64,000 nucleotides of DNA from Sporomusa termitida (GTDB lineage Bacteria; Bacillota; Negativicutes; Sporomusales; Sporomusaceae). The translations under genes and the position numbers were made by a program. The stretch is from contig NZ_CP036260.1 of the NCBI RefSeq assembly GCF_007641255.1, positions 62,001-126,000 on the forward strand, read 5' to 3'. Shown one piece after another: positions 27,584 to 36,954 of this stretch (its first letter is position 1; each line of letters begins with the position of its first letter). The notes under the pieces were generated by a model that was given only the letters and a program-made list of their open reading frames with translations, searched no databases and was not told the origin of the DNA.

Positions 27584-27737
27584 GGGAAATGGTGTATGTT
27601 TCAGTGGATATGGCTGGTAAACAGTGTAAAAGGTATAAATTCACATAATTTTTTCGGCAGGAGGAAGCTGTCGCCCCCTTGAACGGCTAATCCTGCTCCT
27701 ATCGCCGGTTTATTTTAAGTACAGCTGCATTGGATAA

Positions 27738-27974
27738 GACAAATACTCGACACTGTCCATCTTTTCAACGGTAGTCAACGCCCCGCACATGAAATCTTTA
27801 CCTGGTCGTAAGACCGACGTCAAAGATGCAGAATGGATTGCGGATCTTCTCCGACATGGATTACTAAAAGCAAGCTATATTCCAGACCGTGAACAACGGG
27901 AACTGCGGGAAATCTCTCGCTACCGCAAGAGCTACGGCCTAATTGCCTACATTACCATAAATTTTTGGGCCTAG
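27738..27974 (+). mobile_element. IS110-family transposase fragment
   Basis: About 78 codons match the N-terminal part of IS110/IS116 transposases: VVNAPHMKSLPGRKTDVKDA, then EWIADLLRHGLLKASYIPD and QRELREISRYRKS, including the DEDD-domain Asp residues in KTDVKDAEW. The ~400-residue transposase is cut on both sides and no complete ends are visible, so this is a dead remnant. Confidence 0.85.
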
Positions 27975-28273
27975 ACTATAAGGGCTTGTATTTGTGTGCC
28001 CTTTTTTTCTGGCACATAGGAGATGTTTTCATAGTAAAGTTATCTGGCACGTAGCTCCCCTATCTCATATTTCGTTATAGTGGAGCAGTAGTTATACATA
28101 TTTCAATAATAATGATATAAGTTGCAATATATTGAAACATTAATGTAGTGAAATGCCTAAATATAGATTTAATTTTATGCAACCATTTCCAGTCCAAATA
28201 TTTACCTCGGCAAAGGGGAAAATTCACCTAACAGGACATAATTTCAAAAGATTTTAGGGGGAGGAATCTGGGA

Positions 28274-28825
28274 ATGGTAAATTATTTGTCTAACGAACAA
28301 ATTGCAGAAATGATGCGTCAATTAACCCGAGCTCGAATTGAGAATTTCCTGGGCCAGTATATTGGTACCTGGCGATGGTGGGTTCTTATTATATTACTGA
28401 TTGTCCCTTGGTTTATTTGGTATAAATTAGTCGATAAAAAGAGGATTCTCGAAGTTACCCTGTTCGGGGTAATTATCATGATTTTTACGATTACGCTGGA
28501 CGAAATTGGCTTCGTGCTCTCCTTATGGAGTTATCCGGTAGAAGTTATCCCAATACTTCCCCGGCTCACTTCGATAGATTATACGATGCTGCCAATTATC
28601 TTTATGCTGGTATACCAATATTTCTCAACCTGGAAGAGTTTTTTGAGGGCGTTAGTTGTCCTATCAACGGTATTTTCATTCGTAGCCGAACCAATTGTTG
28701 TATATTTCGGGTTTTACATCCTTATTAAATGGTTGTACTGGTATTCTTTCCCTATTTATATCGTTATGGGAGTGCTGTCAAGATGGATAGTTAAAACGTT
28801 GATTGACATAGAGCGAAAGAGTTAG
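28274..28825 (+). CDS. CBO0543-type integral membrane protein
   Basis: A 183-residue protein with about five or six hydrophobic helices (first at about 35-50, WWVLIILLIVPWFIWY) and a short charged N-terminus. It matches my recollection of the CBO0543 family of Firmicute membrane proteins of unknown function. The start has an AGGGGGAGG site. It stands alone among relics and is intact. Bases 27975-28273 and 28826-29089 contain nothing else I recognise. Confidence 0.65.
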   Translation: MVNYLSNEQIAEMMRQLTRARIENFLGQYIGTWRWWVLIILLIVPWFIWYKLVDKKRILEVTLFGVIIMIFTITLDEIGFVLSLWSYPVEVIPILPRLTSIDYTMLPIIFMLVYQYFSTWKSFLRALVVLSTVFSFVAEPIVVYFGFYILIKWLYWYSFPIYIVMGVLSRWIVKTLIDIERKS

Positions 28826-29089
28826 CCACCAAGCCATGAGATATTATCGTTCACTAAGGCGGTTCTTTTATCGGGAAAGCCTAGCTAATAGGTTTCATGT
28901 CAATTGTTTTGATCTGTTATTTCTGCTAAAAATTGAGTTTCGAAATGGTGCAACGTGATCTCAATCACAGAAGGAGAGCGTAATTTTTCCAGAACGGGAT
29001 TGAGGCTTTTAGTGTGTTAGGATAAGGCGGAATGAGAGATTTACTTATGTGGGTATGCTATAAAAGCTATATTTAAAACAGGGCTTGCA

Positions 29090-29813
29090 ATGACCACTAA
29101 AATAATTTATACGAGGAGCAGGCATTTAGCAGTAAGAGTAATTAACTGGAAAAAGAATATTATCCTCTTTTTAGGCAGCCAGACTATATCGCTCTTTGGG
29201 TCGTCTTTAGTTCAGTATGCAATTATGTGGTATATAACTTTAAAAACCCAGTCGGGGATTATGATGAGCATATCCATAGTTTGCAGCTTTTTGCCGACCT
29301 TTTTTCTTTCCCCGTTTGCAGGGGTTTGGGCTGACCGCTATAATAGAAAAACGCTCATTATTCTGTCAGATTGTATGATTGCGGCAGCAACACTACAGCG
29401 GTTTTGGTATTATTTGATTTTTTGCATGTGCCTCTGCATGCAAAAGCCCTGGAAAAGCAGACTACGAGTTATTTCCGCGATATGCGCGAAGGCTTTACTT
29501 ATATTGCCAAGCATGAGTATGTTAAAACCTTCTTTTTATTTTGTGCATTCTTCCTTTTTTTTTGCTGCCCCGGTTGCATTTTTAACGCCCCTGCAGGTTA
29601 CACGGAGCTTTGGCAATGATGTTTGGCGCCTGACGGCAATCGACTTTTTCGCTAAGCATGATGCTGGGTGGTGTTATTATGGCTTCCTGGGGCGGTTTTA
29701 AAAACAGGATTCATACGATGACACTGTCAAGCCTTATTATTGGCATCTGTACTTTGGCCTTGGGGGTCGGCTTTAACGTAGCGATAAATCGCGTTGGCGG
29801 AGTACTTCAATAA
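29090..29813 (+). pseudogene. DHA3-type MFS efflux protein, multiple frameshifts and truncation
   Basis: The first frame encodes a good MFS start (FLGSQTISLFGSSLVQYAIM, then SPFAGVWADRYNRKTLIILS), as in Mef/DHA3 drug-efflux proteins. After MIAAATL the match moves to another frame (YFRDMREGFTYIAKHEYVKT), then back (PVAFLTPLQVTRSFGNDVWR), then again (MMLGGVIMASWGGFKNRIHT). About half of a ~405-residue protein is missing, both internally and at the end. Bases 29814-30000 show nothing recognisable. Confidence 0.82.
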
Positions 29814-30000
29814 CCGCGTTGCCATCTGGAGATCGCTGGCTGACGGGGACATGAATGTGCGGCTGCAGTGGTTGTCAGTTTCGGCAGGAAATGCTGACTG
29901 TACCGACACTAATTAGAAATGACGTTGTTGCAGGGTGATGTTATAAGACGGTATAATAAATTGAAGAAAATTGTAGGTTTGCACTTTCAACTAAATATGT

Positions 30001-30016
30001 TGGCGTAAATATTGCA
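30001..30016 (+). promoter_or_regulatory. candidate sigma-54 promoter of the regulator gene
   Basis: TGGCGTA-AATA-TTGCA fits the -24/-12 consensus (TGGCACG-N4-TTGCW) at the key GG and GC. It lies 61 bases before the ATG at 30077. Confidence 0.5.
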
Positions 30017-30076
30017 TATTATTTAGTAGAAGCGGGTATTTCGTTGAGTAATATATATTTCTCTGGGGGGAACGAA

Positions 30077-31861
30077 ATGACAACAACCTGTTTGGACGGT
30101 TCGTTTAGTTTTGAATCCTGGGCAGTGGTGTATACGGATAGCTACGGTTGCATTCAGGCCATTAATGAAAAGGCCAAATATTATTTTACAGAGCCAATAG
30201 TCGGGCAGGAAATTCATAAGGCATTTTCCTGGTTTCGGGAGGAATGGCTTCACGGAGCTGTAAAGTCCAGAGTTGTGAAGACATCACAATATGACAAAGT
30301 ACTAATGGAGATTATTCCGGATAAGCAACAAGCTGGCTATACGTATCTGTTATTTAAAAATGTGGAGGAATATCGTAACATTACGCATCTTTGGTGTGAG
30401 GTTGAAGATTCGCTTATACGGCTCCAGCCATTTATTGATAACTCAAATGACGGAATTATCATTACCAACGGTGATGGGATTGTGCGGGCAATCAATCATG
30501 CGTTTTCTCTGGTCTCCGGCCTACAGGAAAATGATGTTCTCAGAAAGTCTGTCTACGAATTGAGTAAACAAGGACTTCTGCCGGAGTGTTCTATGATGTA
30601 TGCTATTGAACGCAAGCGAGTTGAGAGTTCGGTAGTAAAATTTTCGCATGGTAAGGAAACAGTTGTCTCAAGCAAACCCCTTTTTGATAAACAGGGAAAT
30701 ATTATTCGTGTACTGTCAAATGTGCGTGATATCACGGAAATTAAGGATTTATATGAAAAGCTTAGGTCCGCAGAGGCTATTGCGAAACATTATCAGCGTG
30801 AATTTAATGCTAAGATTACTTCTGAGAGCAGTCTGAATTTGGAATTACATCGAAGCCGGATAATGGATGACGTATATGAACTGGTAAAAAAAGTGGCTGA
30901 TACCGATCTGCCTTTACTTATGATGGGCGAGTCCGGGGTCGGCAAGACCGCTCTGGCAAAGTATATCCATTCTTTAAGCGAGAGGAATAACACGGGTAGT
31001 TTTGTTCATATCAATTGCAGCGCTATCCCGGAAGCCTTGCTTGAATCGGAATTATTCGGATATGAGACTGGTGCTTTTACTGGCGCCAAGAAAGCAAAGG
31101 TTGGCCTGTTTGAGATCGCTAAAAAAGGTACAATCCTGCTTGACGAGATCGGTGACATGTCTTTTCCACTGCAGGCAAAGCTTCTTAACGTCTTACAGGA
31201 GAAGAAGTTTTACCGTGTTGGCGGAACTAAAATGATTGAGGCCGATGTCCGCGTTCTGTCAGCCACCAACCAAAATCTTGAGCAGTTAATCGCAGAAGGG
31301 AAATTCAGGCCTGATCTTTATTTTCGGCTGAATGTAATTCCAATCACTATTCCTGCTTTGCGTGAGAGAAAAGAGGATATCACTCCGTTACTGGCTCACT
31401 TTTTAGAACAAAGCAATCAAATGCATAAACGGACTAAGGTCTTTGTACCGGAAACTCTAGAAATCCTATTAAATTATGAGTGGCCGGGAAACATCCGCGA
31501 ACTTATGAATGTAGTCGAACGGCTTGTGGTTTTAACTCAGGAAGACATCATTGAGCCCCGGCACCTGCCACCGCAATTAAGGGAAGATCGCAAACCACTG
31601 GTATCGTCGGCTGGCGAGATAATTAACGATGCAGGGCAAGGCCGACAGGAAGCTGTAACTCTATGGAGCCCCGGGGACTCCCTTAAAGGCGTAATCACTA
31701 ATCTGGAAGGTCGAATTATCGAAGAAGCGATATCATTTTATGGTTCAGTTAAAGAGGCGGCCAAGAGCTTAGGTGTCGACGAATCAACCATTACCAGGAA
31801 GCGCAGTAGGCGTAATAATTCATTAGCCATTGCCAGGAACAATGCTGACATGCAAAAATAA
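30077..31861 (+). CDS. sigma-54-dependent enhancer-binding regulator (PAS-AAA+-Fis)
   Basis: The 594-residue protein has a PAS domain (about 115-225; PFIDNSNDGIIITNGDG), an AAA+ domain with Walker A GESGVGKT (284-291), the sigma-54-contacting loop GAFTGA (332-337) and Walker B ILLDE (353-357), and a C-terminal Fis-type HTH (about 555-575; VKEAAKSLGVDESTITRK). The extra N-terminal ~100 residues may be a second sensor domain. There is no phosphoacceptor receiver. The TTG at 30044 is in frame, but GGGGGG is placed for the ATG at 30077. It should activate the acyl-CoA operons downstream through sigma-54. Confidence 0.93.
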   Translation: MTTTCLDGSFSFESWAVVYTDSYGCIQAINEKAKYYFTEPIVGQEIHKAFSWFREEWLHGAVKSRVVKTSQYDKVLMEIIPDKQQAGYTYLLFKNVEEYRNITHLWCEVEDSLIRLQPFIDNSNDGIIITNGDGIVRAINHAFSLVSGLQENDVLRKSVYELSKQGLLPECSMMYAIERKRVESSVVKFSHGKETVVSSKPLFDKQGNIIRVLSNVRDITEIKDLYEKLRSAEAIAKHYQREFNAKITSESSLNLELHRSRIMDDVYELVKKVADTDLPLLMMGESGVGKTALAKYIHSLSERNNTGSFVHINCSAIPEALLESELFGYETGAFTGAKKAKVGLFEIAKKGTILLDEIGDMSFPLQAKLLNVLQEKKFYRVGGTKMIEADVRVLSATNQNLEQLIAEGKFRPDLYFRLNVIPITIPALRERKEDITPLLAHFLEQSNQMHKRTKVFVPETLEILLNYEWPGNIRELMNVVERLVVLTQEDIIEPRHLPPQLREDRKPLVSSAGEIINDAGQGRQEAVTLWSPGDSLKGVITNLEGRIIEEAISFYGSVKEAAKSLGVDESTITRKRSRRNNSLAIARNNADMQK

Positions 31862-31867
31862 GGGCGA

Positions 31868-31883
31868 CATGCAAAGTTGCATG
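31868..31883. promoter_or_regulatory. 16-bp palindrome, candidate enhancer site of the sigma-54 regulator
   Basis: CATGCAAAGTTGCATG is a perfect dyad just after the regulator gene and about 190 bases upstream of the -24/-12 element at 32060. Two near-identical sites lie at 39563 and 39585 ahead of the second unit. Confidence 0.7.
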
Positions 31884-31886
31884 AAA

Positions 31887-31919
31887 GAAACCGGCATTTT
31901 TGCATGCCGGTTTCTTTTT
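31887..31919 (+). terminator. rho-independent terminator of the regulator gene
   Basis: GAAACCGGCA, an 8-base loop, TGCCGGTTTC and TTTTT. The loop contains another TTTTTGCATG half-site of the enhancer type. Confidence 0.88.
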
Positions 31920-32041
31920 GCTTCTGACTGAAGAGAGCGTAATTTGCAACGGTTCAAAAATCTTTAAATTATTTTTGTGCCTTCCAATAGTTGATTTTTC
32001 TGAAAGTACGAGGGCTTAAGCAATTTACTAACCGTAAATTT

Positions 32042-32075
32042 AGCAAGAAAGATGCTAGCTGGCATCTTTCTTGCT
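32042..32075 (+). promoter_or_regulatory. sigma-54 promoter embedded in a hairpin
   Basis: TGGCATC-TTTC-TTGCT (32060-32075) fits the -24/-12 consensus. The same bases form the right arm of a perfect 14-bp stem: AGCAAGAAAGATGC (32042-32055) with GCATCTTTCTTGCT (32062-32075), loop of 6. The remainder of 31920-32181 holds no gene. Confidence 0.72.
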
Positions 32076-32181
32076 TTATATAAGGTCGAAGAGAATATGG
32101 TCATTTCCTGAAGGAGGCCTCAGAAATGATCAGTCATTACTCACAGTTCAATACATCAAATTATCAATCAGGGGGTAAACA

Positions 32182-33363
32182 ATGACAGAAACAGTTATAG
32201 TAAGTGCAGCACGTACACCTATCGGTAAGTTTGGGGGTGCGTTAAAAGATTTTTCTGCTGTCGACCTTGGCAGTATTGCGATTAAGGAGACAGTGAGCCG
32301 GGCCGGTGTTCGCGGCGAAGAGATAGACTTAGTTATTATGGGACAGGTTCTGCAGGCCGGATGCGGGCAAATCCCGTCCAGGCAGGCAACCATCAAGGCT
32401 GGATTGCCGCTAGCGGTACCTTCGGAAACCTTAAATAAAGTTTGCGCTTCCAGTTTTCGGGCGGTCACGCTGGCTGACCAGATAATACGTGCCGGTGATG
32501 CTGAGATTGTTATTGCCGGTGGCATGGAGAGCATGAGTAATGCGCCATATGCTAGTCGCAGTCAGCGGTGGGGACAACGTATGTTTAACTCCAATATGAT
32601 TGATCTTATGGTTCACGACGGACTGTGGTGCGCTGTTTATGACCGGCACATGGCAGTTCATGGCGGCGTAGTTGCCGGAGAGTACGGTATTTCACGCGAG
32701 GAGCAGGACGAGTGGGCACTGAGAAGCCAGCAACTGGCAAGTAAGGCTATGGCCAGCGGGGTATTAAAGGACGAAATTGTCCCGGTAGTGATTCGTAACA
32801 AAAAAGGTGAAAGTATCTTTGATAAAGATGAATCTCCAAGACCGGATACTACAATAGAGACGCTGGCCAATTTACCTGCACTTTTTACCAAAGACAACAC
32901 AGTTACCGCCGGTAATGCTCCTGGCACAAATGATGCAGGTTCAGCCATGATGCTGATGTCTAAGGCGCGGGCTGAAGCTATGAATGTCAAACCGCTTGCC
33001 ACTATCGTCGGCCACGCCATGGTGGCAGAAGAGGCCGCCCATATTGCCAGTGCGCCCGGGAATGCCATCAATAAATTATTGAAAAAAATAAAAATGTCCA
33101 TCGCTGATATAGATTTGATAGAAGTCAATGAAGCTTTTGCAGCTGTGGCTTTAGTCAGTGGTAAAATTGTTGGCTGGGATCCGAAAAAAGTCAATGTAAA
33201 TGGCGGTGCTATAGCTTACGGACATCCGATTGGAGCATCCGGGGCTCGCGTCATCATGACGCTTGTTTATGAAATGCGCCGACGCGGTCTTAAGTACGGC
33301 ATAGCAGCCATCTGCAGTGGCGCCGCACAAGGTGATGCTATTTTAGTAAGATGCGATTATTAA
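32182..33363 (+). CDS. acetyl-CoA C-acetyltransferase (thiolase)
   Basis: The 393-residue thiolase has the nucleophile Cys88 (LNKVCAS), His348 in GHPIGASG and the acid/base Cys378, the same numbering as the Zoogloea enzyme. It cleaves acetoacetyl-CoA (or a homologue) with CoA, or condenses acetyl-CoA. Two motifs are unusual: VCASSFRAV in place of the common VCGSGLKAV, and CSGAAQG in place of CxGGGxG. This suggests a sub-branch with a different acyl preference. It is the first gene of the sigma-54 unit, with a GGGGG site before the ATG. Confidence 0.9.
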   Translation: MTETVIVSAARTPIGKFGGALKDFSAVDLGSIAIKETVSRAGVRGEEIDLVIMGQVLQAGCGQIPSRQATIKAGLPLAVPSETLNKVCASSFRAVTLADQIIRAGDAEIVIAGGMESMSNAPYASRSQRWGQRMFNSNMIDLMVHDGLWCAVYDRHMAVHGGVVAGEYGISREEQDEWALRSQQLASKAMASGVLKDEIVPVVIRNKKGESIFDKDESPRPDTTIETLANLPALFTKDNTVTAGNAPGTNDAGSAMMLMSKARAEAMNVKPLATIVGHAMVAEEAAHIASAPGNAINKLLKKIKMSIADIDLIEVNEAFAAVALVSGKIVGWDPKKVNVNGGAIAYGHPIGASGARVIMTLVYEMRRRGLKYGIAAICSGAAQGDAILVRCDY

Positions 33364-33386
33364 TTATCTGAGAGGGGTTCTTTACT

Positions 33387-34241
33387 ATGAAAATTAACAG
33401 GATTATGGTAGTTGGCGCCGGGCAGATGGGGTCCGGGATTGCTCAGGTCGCAGCACAGGCAGGCGTTAAAGTTTTGCTTAACGACATTAAGCAGGAATTT
33501 GTAGCCCGTGGCCTCAACCGGATAGAAACTAACTTGGCAAAGGATGTTGCGAAAGGCAGAAAATCCAGTCAGGAAAAAGATGCGATTCTGGCTAATATCA
33601 GCGCAAGCCTTTCACTCGACGATGCAGCTGGCTGTGATGTCGTTATTGAGGCAGCAATGGAAAACCTTGAGATAAAACGGGAGATCTTTCAAAAACTGGA
33701 CAAGATTTGTCCCGCGCATACAATTCTTGCCACCAATACTTCGTCACTGCCGATTACCGAGCTTGCTAGTGTAACAAAGCGACCTGACAAAGTCATAGGC
33801 ATGCATTTTATGAATCCGGTACCGGTAATGAAATTGGTGGAAATTATCCGCGGACTTGAAACAACTGACGAGGTTTATAAGCGCATAGAAGAGATGAGCA
33901 TTAAGTTCGGTAAAGAGCCGGTAGAAGTGAACGATGCACCGGGTTTTGTTTCCAACCGGGTACTGATGCCGATGATTAATGAAGCGGTCTTCTGTTTATA
34001 CGAAGGTGTTGGCAAACCAGAAGCCATCGATAAAGTAATGAAACTGGGAATGAATCATCCCATGGGGCCGTTAGCATTGGCTGACCTGATCGGACTTGAC
34101 ACTTGCCTTTATATTATGGAAGTTCTTTATGAAGGCTTTAAGGATAGCAAATACAGACCATGCCCATTATTACGCCAGTATGTGAAAGCTGGCAGATTAG
34201 GTGCGAAATCAGGCCGGGGATTTTATACCTATAATAAATAG
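33387..34241 (+). CDS. hbd: 3-hydroxybutyryl-CoA dehydrogenase
   Basis: The 284-residue enzyme has the NAD motif GAGQMGSG (residues 10-17), the HFMNPVPVMKLVEI block with the catalytic His, and the C-terminal helical domain (PGFVSNRVLMPMINEA; DLIGLD). It interconverts 3-hydroxyacyl-CoA and 3-oxoacyl-CoA. It is encoded 23 bases behind the thiolase, so the two run consecutive steps. The length equals that of the clostridial Hbd. Confidence 0.94.
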   Translation: MKINRIMVVGAGQMGSGIAQVAAQAGVKVLLNDIKQEFVARGLNRIETNLAKDVAKGRKSSQEKDAILANISASLSLDDAAGCDVVIEAAMENLEIKREIFQKLDKICPAHTILATNTSSLPITELASVTKRPDKVIGMHFMNPVPVMKLVEIIRGLETTDEVYKRIEEMSIKFGKEPVEVNDAPGFVSNRVLMPMINEAVFCLYEGVGKPEAIDKVMKLGMNHPMGPLALADLIGLDTCLYIMEVLYEGFKDSKYRPCPLLRQYVKAGRLGAKSGRGFYTYNK

Positions 34242-34435
34242 TATAGTAATTCAATTTACTTCTTAGAGACCCGCAAATGAGATTCTGTAACCAGTGTTCC
34301 CAGCTACCTATACCAAAGGTAGAATTATAAGGGTAATAGAGAAAGGAAGTGCGGCCTATAAGCAATGAAAGCAATGAAAGCAATACAGGTGCTAAAAGCG
34401 GATTTATCTTTAACTATGAAGGGGAGGAAAAAATT

Positions 34436-36007
34436 ATGGGTAAAAGTAAGGTCATTTCAGCGAAGGCAGCCGCGAATCTCATAAAAGACGGTGACACACT
34501 AGGGATTCAAGGCATTATTACAGCTTCCACGCCAGTAGATCTTATGGCGGCAGTACGGGACAAGTACCTGGAAACACAGTCTCCTAAAGGCATTACTGTT
34601 TTTCATGTGTCCGGCATCGGCGACGGTAAGGACGGCGGGATGAATATGTTTGCCCAGGAAGGTCTTATAGGCAAACTCATTTGTGGACATATTGGCACAT
34701 CACCTAAGCTTTTCCCGTTAATCACCGAAAACAAATTTCCCACATTTGTAGTTCCGCAGGGTGTCTTAACCCAGCTTACCCGTGCAATCGGCGCAAAAAG
34801 GCCCGGAGTTATTACCAGCGTGGGCCTCAAAACCTATGCAGATCCAAGGGTTGAAGGGTGCAAAGCCAATCAGGCGGCATATGACCTCAGTGAAGAAGAA
34901 CAAGTTGTAGAAGTGCTGAAAATTAAAGATAAGGATTATCTGCTGTATAAATCTTTTCCGGTCAATGTTTGTTTTATCAAGGCAACAACAGCCGACGTAG
35001 ACGGAAACCTTTCTATTGAAAAGGAAGCGGTACGGCTTAGTTCGCTGGAATTAGCTCTGGCTACAAAAAACAGCGGCGGCATAGTCATTGCGCAGGTAGA
35101 ACGACTGACTGAAGCGCATACCATTAAACCTCACGATGTTGTTGTACCGGGTGTTTTGGTTGACCATATTGTTTTGGCAAGTGAAGTCGGCCGCAGACAA
35201 TTCTATGCGATCCCTGAATTCCATCCTGAGTGGTGCGGGGAGACAAGATTACCGCTTGATCAAATAGCGTCCATGGGACTGTCGGAAAGGAAAATTTGCG
35301 GACGACGGGCGGCACTTGAACTGAAAGAAGGCGCCCTTGTGAATTTAGGGATTGGCATGCCGGAGGCTGTTGCCGCTGTTGCCGCAGAAGAAGGATTTTC
35401 TTCCAAAATCAACCTTACGATTGAGGCCGGTTCTTTTGGTGGTGTCCCGCAAAGCGGCTTGGCAATCACTGCTTCTACCAACGTAGAAGCGATAATCTCA
35501 CATGCTGATATGTTTATCTTTTATGACGGCGGCGGTATCGATCTTTCCGTCCTTGGTGCAGCTGAGATCGACAAACAGGGCAATGTTAACGTAAGTAAAT
35601 TTGCCGGCAGAACGGTAGGCCCGGGCGGCTTTGTCAACATTACTCAAAGCACACAAAATATTGTATTTGTAGGCACCTTTATGGCCGGAAAAACCAAGAC
35701 CGAAATAAAAGATGGAAAACTAAATATTATTGAAGACGGCAAGGCTTCAAAATTTGTTGAAAAGGTTGAACAGATCACTTTTAGTGGCGAATATGCCAAT
35801 GAAACGGGTAAAAACATCCTATATGTAACGGAAAGAGCTGTGTTTAAACTTACCCCTGCCGGTGTGGAGCTAATTGAAATTGCACCAGGTGTTGACCTTG
35901 AACAGCATATACTCGCAAAGATGGCTTTTCAGCCCATTGTATCGAAAGAACTCAAAACAATGGACCCGAGAATATTCACAGATGCCGTTATGAACCTGAC
36001 AATTTAA
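34436..36007 (+). CDS. acyl-CoA:acetate/3-oxoacid CoA-transferase (class I, fused subunits)
   Basis: A 523-residue protein that joins the alpha and beta parts of a class I CoA-transferase, as in propionate CoA-transferase (Pct) and YdiF. The beta half starts near RKICGRRAALELKEGALVNL; the catalytic glutamate is probably Glu330 in LTIEAGSFGG. It moves CoA between acetyl-CoA and a short-chain acid, so it would activate the substrate imported by the carrier downstream. The frame is open 29 codons further up, but GGGGAGG is placed for the ATG at 34436. The 194-base gap before it contains short AAGCAATG direct repeats and no gene. Confidence 0.9.
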   Translation: MGKSKVISAKAAANLIKDGDTLGIQGIITASTPVDLMAAVRDKYLETQSPKGITVFHVSGIGDGKDGGMNMFAQEGLIGKLICGHIGTSPKLFPLITENKFPTFVVPQGVLTQLTRAIGAKRPGVITSVGLKTYADPRVEGCKANQAAYDLSEEEQVVEVLKIKDKDYLLYKSFPVNVCFIKATTADVDGNLSIEKEAVRLSSLELALATKNSGGIVIAQVERLTEAHTIKPHDVVVPGVLVDHIVLASEVGRRQFYAIPEFHPEWCGETRLPLDQIASMGLSERKICGRRAALELKEGALVNLGIGMPEAVAAVAAEEGFSSKINLTIEAGSFGGVPQSGLAITASTNVEAIISHADMFIFYDGGGIDLSVLGAAEIDKQGNVNVSKFAGRTVGPGGFVNITQSTQNIVFVGTFMAGKTKTEIKDGKLNIIEDGKASKFVEKVEQITFSGEYANETGKNILYVTERAVFKLTPAGVELIEIAPGVDLEQHILAKMAFQPIVSKELKTMDPRIFTDAVMNLTI

Positions 36008-36130
36008 TAATATGATTATTTCTTATACATCAGAATAAAGGTAATGGCACTGCAGCTACCCGGACCGTTGCGATAAGGGCAGGAGAAAGTTGCGGTGCCT
36101 GCCTACCAAGTAGTAATGAGGGGGAAGCAA

Positions 36131-36907
36131 GTGGAAAATTTACTCTATGAGAAGTCAGACAGCATAGGTATTATAACCATGAATAGACCTAAGGCTTTAA
36201 ATGCTTTAAATGCCGCTACCTTGCGTGAACTTGATTCCCTGTTGACGGCTATTGCCAGCGACTCTGCCGTGAAAGCCGTAATCATCCGCGGCGGGGGCGA
36301 GAAAGCTTTCGTTGCCGGTGCAGACATTACTGAAATGCAATCAATGTCCGCTATGGAAGCAAGAAGCTTTGGTAAACTGGGGCAGATGGTATTTAATAAG
36401 CTTGAAAACCTCCCACAACCAGTTATTGCGGCGATACACGGATTTGCGCTGGGGGGCGGCTGTGAATTGGCAATGGCCTGCGACATCCGTATTGCATCGG
36501 AAAAGGCTAAATTCGGTCAACCGGAAGTTATGCTGGGAGTAACACCGGGCTTTGGCGGAACTCAGCGATTGCCCCGGCTTGTGGGCAAAGGGATTGCCAA
36601 AGAATTGCTGTTTGTCGGCGATCAGATTGATGCATTGGAAGCTTACCGGCTGGGGCTTGTCAATCGGGTGGTGCCGGTCGCATCACTCATGGAAATTGCC
36701 ATAGCAATGGCTAATAAGATAGTCTCCCATGCTCCGGTCGCCGTTCAGCTATGCAAAGCGGCTGTGAACGAAGGTATGGATATGGCTTTGGATTCGGCCA
36801 CAGCGTATGAAGCAGAAATTTTTGGTCTTTGTTTTGCAACCATTGACCAAAAAGAGGGAATGCAGGCATTTGTTGAAAAGCGCAAAGCCAATTTTGCAGG
36901 AAAGTAA
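36131..36907 (+). CDS. enoyl-CoA hydratase (crotonase family)
   Basis: The 258-residue crotonase has both catalytic glutamates, Glu112 in GGGCELAMACD and Glu132 in GQPEVMLGV, and the oxyanion-hole glycine in AFVAGADI. It hydrates 2-enoyl-CoA to 3-hydroxyacyl-CoA, linking the acyl-CoA dehydrogenases to Hbd. I chose the GTG at 36131 because GAGGGGG lies 6-7 bases upstream and the length equals the family's; the frame is open to an ATG at 36095. Confidence 0.92.
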   Translation: MENLLYEKSDSIGIITMNRPKALNALNAATLRELDSLLTAIASDSAVKAVIIRGGGEKAFVAGADITEMQSMSAMEARSFGKLGQMVFNKLENLPQPVIAAIHGFALGGGCELAMACDIRIASEKAKFGQPEVMLGVTPGFGGTQRLPRLVGKGIAKELLFVGDQIDALEAYRLGLVNRVVPVASLMEIAIAMANKIVSHAPVAVQLCKAAVNEGMDMALDSATAYEAEIFGLCFATIDQKEGMQAFVEKRKANFAGK

Positions 36908-36954
36908 GAGAATTATCTTTGCAAGAATCATTTCGCAAAAGCAGGAGGGTTTAT

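Noticed and set aside
29727-29909. Minus-strand open frame after the DHA3 pseudogene
   Set aside because: No start signal or family resemblance, and it is antisense to the decayed MFS end.
34340-34385. AAGCAATG direct repeats as a CRISPR or iteron array
   Set aside because: Only two or three 9-base copies without spacers; too short for any array.
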